Positions 57,937 through 64,000 of a DNA stretch of 64,000 nt are shown piece by piece. The position numbers and the translations under genes were made by a program. The DNA is from a virus. The stretch lies in the IMG/VR virus record IMGVR_UViG_3300020172_001416, positions 1 to 64,000 of that record; one strand, given 5' to 3'. The first letter of the stretch is position 1; each line of letters starts with the position of its first letter. The notes beneath the pieces are model-generated. The model did no database searches. It saw only the letters and a program-made list of their open reading frames with translations, and was not told the origin of the DNA.

Positions 57937-59805
57937 ATGGCAGATACTAGTGTGTTTGGTCGCCTACGGAAACTGTTTTCAACAAATACAGTTGTCCGTA
58001 ATGTAGGCGGTAAAAGATTAAAAGTCGCTGACACCGACAATATCCAGTCGTTTATCAATAGACGCGGTATTGATAGATACCACCGCGTCTATTCATCAAT
58101 GACGGGAGGATATGGTGCAGCTGGTGGTCGTTACGAATCGTCAGCAGCATTCCAAGGGTCACGCCTTCAATTGTTCCGTGACTATGATATGATGGATAAT
58201 GACCCTATCATTTCATCGGTTATGGACATTTACGCCGACGAATCAACTGTAAAAGATGAATTCGGACAAGTACTTAGTATCCGTTCAAAAAACCAACAAA
58301 TTCAAGATATTCTCCATAACTTATTCTATGATGTATTGAATGTTGAATTCAATCTCTGGCCATGGGTCAGAAATATGGCTAAGTATGGAGATTTCTTTTT
58401 ATTCCTTGACATCGATGAAAAGTACGGTGTGGTAAACGCTATTCCACTTTCCATCTATGAAACCATCCGTGTAGAAGGTCAAGACCCAGGCAATCCATTC
58501 TCAGTCAAGTTCAAGATTGAAAATGACTTCTTAGCACTAGGTAAAAAGGAATTTGATAATTACGAAATCGCACACTTCCGTCTCCTTTCTGATACGAACT
58601 TCCTTCCATACGGAAAGGCGATGATTGAAGGCGGCCGCCGTATTTGGAAGCAACTTCAATTGATGGAAGACGCGATGTTGATTCATCGTATTATGAGAGC
58701 ACCAGACAAGCGTAAGGTCTTGGTGGATATCGGTAATATTCCACCAGCTGAAATTGATACGCATATGCAACGTATCATTGACCGCATGAAGAAAGTACCA
58801 TTAGTGGACCCAAAGACGGGTGACTACAATCTTCGTTACAATATGATGAACATCACGGAAGATTTCTATCTTCCAGTTCGTGGTAAGGATTCTGGAACAG
58901 ATATTACCAATCTCCCAGGTCTCCAATTCAACGCTATTGAAGATATCGAATATCTCCGTAATAAGTTGATGGCAGCCTTCAAGGTACCGAAGTCATTCTT
59001 GGGGTACGAAGAAGATAATAGTGGTAAGGCATCATTGGCAGCACAAGACGTTCGGTTCGCTCGTACCATCGAACGCATTCAACGTATTGTCGTATCAGAA
59101 CTCACCAAGATTGCAATTATTCACTTATATGTTCAAGGATTTACCGACGAAGAATTGATTGACTTTGAGCTTGAAATGACTTCACCATCGGTCATTTACG
59201 AACAAGAAAAGTTAAACTTGTGGAAGGAAAAAGTCTCCTTAGCAGAACAAATTGCTAATAGTAAGTTCCTTTCCCGTGATTGGGTATATCATAATATTCT
59301 TCAAATCGCTCAAGATGATGCGAAGGAAGAACAAAAGAAAGTTGAACAAGATATGCAAATGTTGGCAAAGTTAGACGCAGCTCAACAACAACCAACGCAA
59401 CCAGAACAACCAACACAATCAGCAGAAACTCCGGCCGCAGAAGAACCTGCTCCAGAAGACCAAAAGATTGATAGTGTAGCTGATGTTTTGGCTTCATTGG
59501 AAGATATCCCAACTGAAGATGAAGGTGGTGACGACTCTGAATTAGAAGAAGCCAAGATAGGTCGTCCAAAAGAAGGTCAAAAGTATGGTCAAGATAGTCA
59601 CCCACGGGGACGCGACCCACTTGGGCATAAGGAAAACTTGGGAGCTTTACGAGTAGGACAATTACGTAAGCCAACCAAAAAGTCACCACTATCCTTAGAA
59701 AATCACGAAGTTTTTAACCTCATTAAACAACTAAACGCACATAAATCTGGTACAGCACAACCTAGTATCTTAAGTGAAGATAACATTTTAGACATAGAAA
59801 ACTAA
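57937..59805 (+). CDS. portal protein (gp20-like)
   Basis: 622 residues. The gp20 pattern includes a conserved YDMMDNDPIISSVMDIYADEST, NLWPWVRNMAKYGDFFLFLDI, IAHFRLLSDTNFLPYGKAMIEGGRRIWKQLQLMEDAMLIHRIMRAPDKR and the NKLMAAFKVPKSFLGYEED loop near the channel. The C-terminal 120 residues are Gln/Pro/Glu-rich and probably disordered. The portal forms the dodecameric DNA gate and starts prohead assembly. A hairpin with CTATTTAA follows the gene. Confidence 0.95.
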   Translation: MADTSVFGRLRKLFSTNTVVRNVGGKRLKVADTDNIQSFINRRGIDRYHRVYSSMTGGYGAAGGRYESSAAFQGSRLQLFRDYDMMDNDPIISSVMDIYADESTVKDEFGQVLSIRSKNQQIQDILHNLFYDVLNVEFNLWPWVRNMAKYGDFFLFLDIDEKYGVVNAIPLSIYETIRVEGQDPGNPFSVKFKIENDFLALGKKEFDNYEIAHFRLLSDTNFLPYGKAMIEGGRRIWKQLQLMEDAMLIHRIMRAPDKRKVLVDIGNIPPAEIDTHMQRIIDRMKKVPLVDPKTGDYNLRYNMMNITEDFYLPVRGKDSGTDITNLPGLQFNAIEDIEYLRNKLMAAFKVPKSFLGYEEDNSGKASLAAQDVRFARTIERIQRIVVSELTKIAIIHLYVQGFTDEELIDFELEMTSPSVIYEQEKLNLWKEKVSLAEQIANSKFLSRDWVYHNILQIAQDDAKEEQKKVEQDMQMLAKLDAAQQQPTQPEQPTQSAETPAAEEPAPEDQKIDSVADVLASLEDIPTEDEGGDDSELEEAKIGRPKEGQKYGQDSHPRGRDPLGHKENLGALRVGQLRKPTKKSPLSLENHEVFNLIKQLNAHKSGTAQPSILSEDNILDIEN

Positions 59806-59817
59806 CGAACTAGGAAA

Positions 59818-59841
59818 TATCATACTATTTAATATATGATA
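59818..59841 (+). promoter_or_regulatory. hairpin with CTATTTAATA loop, putative late promoter
   Basis: TATCATA (59818-59824) and TATGATA (59835-59841) are exact complements; the loop is CTATTTAATA. The next start is at 59858. Confidence 0.55.
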
Positions 59842-59857
59842 AGGTATTTATTCACTT

Positions 59858-60745
59858 ATGGCGGATTATCTTATGAAATCTAGTATCAAACACAATAAGT
59901 TGAGAAACACCGGCATTTTGTTTGAACTTCTAGTACGTCAAATTACAGCTGACGTAATGGAAAACAAACAAAACGGAGTAGCCGTCAAGTTAATGCGTGA
60001 ATTCTTCAATTCTAAGAAGGAACTAGGAAAGGAATTGATGTTGTATCGCGCATTCTTTAATGTTCAAAACTTATCTGAACAGAAGGCATTTCAATTATTG
60101 AAGCTAGTCAGTGAACAACGAAAGAATCTTGACCAACATACGTTAGATACACAAAAATACCTTTTAATTAAAGAAATTAAAAAGAATTTTGATTTGAAAG
60201 AATTTTTCGCAGCTCGCGTTCCATCATATAAAATTTACGCATCAATCTATAAGAATTTTGATGCAGCGGTCAATGGCGTCGGTGATGTCACAACGATTGA
60301 AGAATTAGCAAATAGCCAATTTACCATTGTAGAACATTTGTCTGGCAAGGCTGTCACAAAAGAAATCAAAGAACACAATGAACTGGCATCTATCATCCGT
60401 AGTCAAGACGATGATATTCGCTTCCTTTCTTACAGAATCTTAATTGAACGTTTTAACGAAAAGTATAAGGGATTAGACGAAGCGCAAAAGAAGCTTCTCC
60501 AAGAATATATCTATAATATTTCTAATACTGGTAATTTAAAGAAGTACACAATGTCAGAAAGTCGTAGATTGGTAAAAGAAATTTCAGAACGTGCTAAGAA
60601 AGTCTCCGATAAGGTCGTTCGTATTAAATTAGCAGAAGTTGTTACACAATTACAACGTATCCAACACGCGACAACCATCAAAGAAAATCATATGACGGCT
60701 ATGTTAATTGGATACGAAATCCTTAAGGAGCTCACGTCCCTATGA
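59858..60745 (+). CDS. conserved head-module protein
   Basis: 295 residues, almost entirely helical and charged (LFELLVRQITADVMENKQNG, LREFFNSKKELGKELMLYRAFF-type). Such a protein lies between portal and protease in T4-like marine phages and is not obviously related to T4 gp67/gp68, but may play a similar prohead-core role. ATGA-type overlap with the next gene (four bases). Confidence 0.68.
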   Translation: MADYLMKSSIKHNKLRNTGILFELLVRQITADVMENKQNGVAVKLMREFFNSKKELGKELMLYRAFFNVQNLSEQKAFQLLKLVSEQRKNLDQHTLDTQKYLLIKEIKKNFDLKEFFAARVPSYKIYASIYKNFDAAVNGVGDVTTIEELANSQFTIVEHLSGKAVTKEIKEHNELASIIRSQDDDIRFLSYRILIERFNEKYKGLDEAQKKLLQEYIYNISNTGNLKKYTMSESRRLVKEISERAKKVSDKVVRIKLAEVVTQLQRIQHATTIKENHMTAMLIGYEILKELTSL

Positions 60746-61245
60746 CCAACGAAGAAAAGCTCAGAGCATATATCCGTAAGCTTATTGAAGAAGAATTAAA
60801 TGAAATTAGTACTTCTGCAGGAGCTGGAGCTTATTTAACAGCAAAAGCATTTCGTGGAAATATTAAACAAAATATTGCAAAGATGAAGAATGTTGCTACT
60901 CAATTGGGATATACGTTGTCACATCGTGGGGAAGAAGAATTAAAGAGTAGAGCAGACACGATGGAACAATTGCAAAAAGAAAACCTCGCAGAAGCAAAGA
61001 TGCGGTATCACGAATATAAGAAAGATGAAAGTGCGACTCCACATCAAAAGATTGCAAAGGCCATCTCAGAAGTCAATAAGAATCTTCAAGAAGTTGAACG
61101 GATGATTAAAATGAACGCCCGTTTACAAAGTGAGTCTGGAATTGCCAGTGAGGCATTATATCGCCGGACCCAACAAGGATTATTAAAGTTGGAAGCTCGG
61201 TTGATTCATCTAGCCGGCAAAGTCCGTGACATCAGAGGAAAGTAA
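60742..61245 (+). CDS. prohead-core-like helical protein
   Basis: 167 residues. It begins MTNEEKLRAYIRKLIEEELNE, an amphipathic start shared with other head-operon proteins here, then a long coiled region (AKAISEVNKNLQEVERMIKM). By position next to the prohead protease it may be a gp67/gp68-type core component. Composition supports a scaffold or internal protein. No direct homology can be shown by eye. Confidence 0.65.
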   Translation: MTNEEKLRAYIRKLIEEELNEISTSAGAGAYLTAKAFRGNIKQNIAKMKNVATQLGYTLSHRGEEELKSRADTMEQLQKENLAEAKMRYHEYKKDESATPHQKIAKAISEVNKNLQEVERMIKMNARLQSESGIASEALYRRTQQGLLKLEARLIHLAGKVRDIRGK

Positions 61246-61246
61246 T

Positions 61247-61834
61247 ATGAAGAACCTATTAGTTGAATACAACGTTATCGAATACGGTAAAGACCTTCTA
61301 GTTGAAGCAGCCGATGTTACTAAGCCATTAATGTTAAAGAATGTACTTCTTCAACGTGCTGAAGCAAAGAATCAAAATGGGCGTATTTATCCTCGGGAAA
61401 TTCTTTCGAGAGAAGCAGGACTATACAAAGAAAATTTCGTTGTACAACGCCGAGCACTTGGGGAACTCGACCATCCAGAAAGTCCAGTTGTTAACTTAAA
61501 GAATGTATGCTGTAACGTCACCGACCTTTGGTTTGAAGGTCAAGACGTTCGCGGAAATATCGAAATCCTTTCAACCCCATCTGGCAATATCGTTCGTGAA
61601 CTTATCAAGAACAATATTCGTCTCGGTGTCTCATCACGTGGTATGGGGTCAGTTCGTCAAATGGGCGAAAGTACGGTAGAAGTACAAGACGATTTCAGTC
61701 TCATCTGTTTCGATATCGTCAGTAACCCAAGTACTCACGGCGCTTTCATCAATGAAAACACTAAGAGTCAAATCATTACCCCATATTCACGTATCGATTC
61801 ACTTGTATACGATTTCTTAAGTGAAGTAAAATGA
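61247..61834 (+). CDS. prohead protease (gp21-like)
   Basis: 195 residues from ATG 61247. Catalytic His in LGELDHPE (H76) and Ser in GVSSRGMGS (S129 or S130) match the herpes-type/T4 gp21 (S77) fold. NGRIYPREIL near 44-53 is also typical. The enzyme cleaves scaffold, core and capsid precursors during head maturation. It overlaps the metallopeptidase gene by four bases. Confidence 0.92.
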   Translation: MKNLLVEYNVIEYGKDLLVEAADVTKPLMLKNVLLQRAEAKNQNGRIYPREILSREAGLYKENFVVQRRALGELDHPESPVVNLKNVCCNVTDLWFEGQDVRGNIEILSTPSGNIVRELIKNNIRLGVSSRGMGSVRQMGESTVEVQDDFSLICFDIVSNPSTHGAFINENTKSQIITPYSRIDSLVYDFLSEVK

Positions 61835-62397
61835 AATTAGCGAAGGAATTTGTTAAATTTACTGTAAAAGAATTAGGATTAAAATCACTACCTAAGAGTA
61901 TCAAATTCGAAGGTGATAATTATTCTGCTCAGTATTTAACATTTGGTACATACAACCCTTCTACCGATGAAGTTGTTGTTGTTAAGGGGCAACGACATCC
62001 CGTCGATGTTCTTCGTACATTAGCACATGAATTAGTTCATCACAAGCAACGTGAAGATGGTCAAGAATTAAATGGTGAAGATGGGTCAAATATTGAAAAT
62101 GAAGCAAACGCAAAGGCTGGTGAATTGATGAGAAAGTTTAGAACAGTTCGCCCAGAAATATTTAATGTTGGTCCTTGGGGATTTCATACAAATATGGAAA
62201 ACAATAAGATTGAGAAGATTTTACACGTTGCTAAGACGGGTGAACCAGAAAAGATTGATGAACAGTACGTTGATGGGTTTACCGCAAAATTATTGGTGAC
62301 GGTGGCTCACAAACTTTCCCCAGAAAATAGAAAGAAGTTTTATAATGAATCGATTGGTGATATGGTCACCCTCGCATATAAATTAGTTACTCGGTAA
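61831..62397 (+). CDS. zinc metallopeptidase-like protein in head module
   Basis: 188 residues. HELVH (66-70) followed by a Glu-rich helix (IENEANAKAGEL, with a candidate third ligand E89 or E91) gives an HExxH...E gluzincin-like site. The N-terminus has a beta region with the FGTYNP motif. No signal peptide. Coupled to gp21, it may act in head maturation or on host proteins. T4 has no equivalent at this site. Confidence 0.75.
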   Translation: MKLAKEFVKFTVKELGLKSLPKSIKFEGDNYSAQYLTFGTYNPSTDEVVVVKGQRHPVDVLRTLAHELVHHKQREDGQELNGEDGSNIENEANAKAGELMRKFRTVRPEIFNVGPWGFHTNMENNKIEKILHVAKTGEPEKIDEQYVDGFTAKLLVTVAHKLSPENRKKFYNESIGDMVTLAYKLVTR

Positions 62398-62409
62398 AAC
62401 GGAGGCAGT

Positions 62410-62625
62410 ATGTACGTTGAAGTAAAAGGCGATAAGCAGTCTGATTTAGAACGGGCCCTCCAACAATTCGTCAAGCAAGTTAAGCGGGCTGAATTAATGG
62501 AAGATTTAAAGAAGAAAGAGTTCTACTTAAAGAAATCTAAAAGACTTGAAAAGAAGAGTCAAGACGCGTTCCGTAGACGGAAACGGGAAGAGAGTAAGGC
62601 CCAGAAGAAGAATAATACATTCTAA
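62410..62625 (+). CDS. rpsU: ribosomal protein bS21 homologue
   Basis: 71 residues behind GGAGG. The bS21 pattern is clear: an N-terminal strand (MYVEVKGDKQSDLERALQQF), then KQVKRAELMEDLKKKEFYLK and a basic helical tail (SKRLEKKSQDAFRRRKREESK). bS21 binds near the anti-Shine-Dalgarno region of 16S rRNA and affects translation initiation. Phage copies are thought to replace the host protein and bias initiation. Placement between protease and scaffold indicates late expression. Confidence 0.9.
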   Translation: MYVEVKGDKQSDLERALQQFVKQVKRAELMEDLKKKEFYLKKSKRLEKKSQDAFRRRKREESKAQKKNNTF

Positions 62626-62670
62626 CTAAAAAATGATGTTTTTAAGAAAACGTTAATATATATTTAAAGT

Positions 62671-62700
62671 ACACCTCATTTGGGGTGTGATTTTGTTGTA
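62671..62700 (+). terminator. intrinsic terminator after bS21 gene
   Basis: ACACCTC (62671-62677) pairs with GGGGTGT (62682-62688), loop ATTT, followed by a T-rich tract. The remaining gap to 62759 is AT-rich with GGAGAG before the scaffold start. Confidence 0.72.
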
Positions 62701-62758
62701 TATATTACTTTGTAATGGCTCTGAATAGTCATTTTTATTCTCATAGGAGAGCACTTTT

Positions 62759-63970
62759 ATGGCAGAGTTCGAATTCACGAACAAGCTTTTAAGAGAAGCT
62801 ATCGCAGACGCAGAAGCAGTTCGTCAAACTGCTATTGAAAATGCAAAGCTTTCATTAGAAGAAACGTTCACACCCCAAATTAAGTCTATGATTTCTCGTA
62901 GACTTCGTGCCGAAGCAGAAGGCATGGAAGAACCAGAAGAAGAAAAAGAAGCACCAGAAGCAGAAAAGGAAGCTCCAAAGATGGCAGCTACCGCCGAACC
63001 AAAGATGGAAACTGCTAAGGAAATGGACGCACACGAAGCAGAACCAACTGGTAAGTCTGATATGCACCTCGCTACATCAGATATCGGCGCTTCTGACAAC
63101 AAGGAACCTTCAGCAGCAGCATTTGATTCCGCAGAAGATGACCAAAGTGGTGAAGATGCAGGTGAAGGTGAAACCGATTGGTACGAAGATTGGACAGAAG
63201 CTGACTTCGACCTTGACGAAGTAATCAAGGAACTCGAAGAAGACATGAAGAAGATGTCAGGCGAAGAAGAAGACGAAGAAGATAAGGAAGAAGAAATGGC
63301 TGACGAAGCATATCCAGCAGAAGACCCAGAAGCTGGTGTTGAAAAGCCTGAAATTCCAGCAAAGACATCACATATCGGAACCGCAGAAGGCGCAGAAGAT
63401 GCAGCCAATGTAAATACTTTCGTAACCGAACCATCAGATGTAAATAAGATGGAAGGTGAAGAAGGCGAAGAAATGAAAGGTCACGAAGAAGAAGGCGAAG
63501 AAGAAGAATTGGATTTAGAAGCAATCCTCAAGGAACTCGAAGCCGAAGATGAAATGGAAAAGAAATCATCTGAAAAAATGGCTTCCCTTGAAAAAGAACT
63601 TGCAGAATATCGTCAGGCTGTAAAGCTCCTACGAGGCAAGCTACATGAAGTAAATCTTCTCAACGCAAAACTCTTATATACCAACAAAATCTTCCGTAAG
63701 GAAGGTTTGACCACCGAACAAAAGGTGTCAGTCATTGAAAACTTTGACCGTGCAACCTCAGTTCGTGAAGTCAAGATGGTATACACAGTTCTTGTTGAAA
63801 CATTAACTTCAACAGCAAAAACAATTAAGTCTACAAAGGCAACAAAGGTCGTTGCAGAAGGATTTGCAAGTAAGGCAACCCCAAGCACCGCACCAAAGGC
63901 AGCAGCAATGGAAGTAATCTCAGAAAACTCCGTTGCAAAGCGCTTACAACAATTAGCAGGTCTTATCTAA
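62759..63970 (+). CDS. prohead scaffold protein (gp22-like)
   Basis: 403 residues. A helical N-terminus (FTNKLLREAIADAEAVRQTAIENAKLS) is followed by a very acidic low-complexity middle (about 58-260, long runs of Glu with Asp/Ala) and a coiled-coil C-terminus (SLEKELAEYRQAVKLLRGKLHEVN, then VIENFDRATSVREV) typical of gp22 and related cores. It lies after the protease and before the major capsid gene, as in T4. It is expected to be cleaved by the gp21-like protease. Confidence 0.85.
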   Translation: MAEFEFTNKLLREAIADAEAVRQTAIENAKLSLEETFTPQIKSMISRRLRAEAEGMEEPEEEKEAPEAEKEAPKMAATAEPKMETAKEMDAHEAEPTGKSDMHLATSDIGASDNKEPSAAAFDSAEDDQSGEDAGEGETDWYEDWTEADFDLDEVIKELEEDMKKMSGEEEDEEDKEEEMADEAYPAEDPEAGVEKPEIPAKTSHIGTAEGAEDAANVNTFVTEPSDVNKMEGEEGEEMKGHEEEGEEEELDLEAILKELEAEDEMEKKSSEKMASLEKELAEYRQAVKLLRGKLHEVNLLNAKLLYTNKIFRKEGLTTEQKVSVIENFDRATSVREVKMVYTVLVETLTSTAKTIKSTKATKVVAEGFASKATPSTAPKAAAMEVISENSVAKRLQQLAGLI

Positions 63971-63989
63971 CCTCATAGGAGAATAACCA

Positions 63990-64000
63990 ATGTCCGACGT
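63990..64000 (+). CDS. start of next gene, probably major capsid protein gp23 (cut by window edge)
   Basis: AGGAGAATAACCA precedes ATG 63990; only M-S-D and part of the next codon are visible. T4-like gene order after gp22 predicts gp23. Nothing in the visible sequence confirms it. Confidence 0.5.

Noticed and set aside
62824-63408. 194-codon antisense ORF
   Set aside because: Mirror of the Glu-rich scaffold gene; gives a Ser-rich product with no start signal.
1-64000. CRISPR array, IS element or integrase/att site
   Set aside because: No regularly spaced repeats, transposase or integrase signatures were seen on either strand.

Overview
This window is part of a T4-like (contractile-tailed, myovirus-type) bacteriophage genome. 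It is AT-rich, and every convincing gene is on the + strand. The diagnostic genes are a gp55-like late sigma factor, gp25 and gp6 baseplate wedge proteins, a DnaG/gp61-like primase, gp46/gp47 recombination nuclease domains, the gp17 terminase, the gp20 portal, the gp21 prohead protease, a gp22-like scaffold and the first codons of what is probably gp23. The host is not certain. Dockerin- and cohesin-like exported proteins, a lipoprotein with a type IX secretion (Por) tail-like domain and a CsgG-like protein suggest a Gram-negative host, perhaps Bacteroidota or a relative. This is inference only.

Layout. (1) 1-2901 is an RNA-rich region with nine tRNA genes or partial genes. It holds a tRNA-Leu(UAA) interrupted by a small group I intron after U34, an HNH endonuclease gene whose 3' end runs into that tRNA, an orphan non-coding RNA with its own promoter and terminator, and a second strongly structured element. 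(2) 2925-4513 encodes a methyltransferase and a glycosyltransferase. (3) 4630-13553 is an envelope and lysis module: several signal-peptide proteins, lipoproteins, membrane proteins, CsgG-like, NUC nuclease, lipase, GH19 endolysin and amidase. (4) 13569-17317 holds a short PurA/PurZ-type synthetase, a second HNH gene fused in space to tRNA-Val, five more tRNAs plus a tRNA-like element, and a tmRNA gene. (5) 17357-26523 is mixed metabolism, repair and regulation: HNH, HD hydrolase, Hsp20, a 19-residue Cys-rich peptide, UV-damage endonuclease, GT2, a homing endonuclease, an IMPDH-like protein, a transglycosylase-like protein and the late sigma factor. (6) 26563-42350 is baseplate and tail-fibre genes. 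(7) 42368-46832 holds a PD-(D/E)XK nuclease, primase and a single-chain gp47-gp46 fusion. (8) 46869-54342 has a fibre-like protein, an HNH/ligase/NMN-adenylyltransferase-like fusion and terminase. (9) 54398-64000 is the head module, including a phage-encoded ribosomal protein bS21 and a zinc metallopeptidase.

Regulation. Accessory genes are preceded by sigma70-like promoters (TTGACA, about 17 nt, TATATT). Structural operons are preceded by short inverted repeats whose loop contains CTATTTATA or a variant. I propose these as late promoters read by the gp55-like factor. The RNA complement (tRNAs, tmRNA, bS21) points to extensive control of host translation.

The observations most worth following up are the tRNA-Leu group I intron, the repeated overlap of homing-type endonuclease genes with the gene downstream, the orphan RNAs, the exported-protein module, the Mre11-Rad50-type fusion, the ligase/NMNAT fusion and the possible PurZ.
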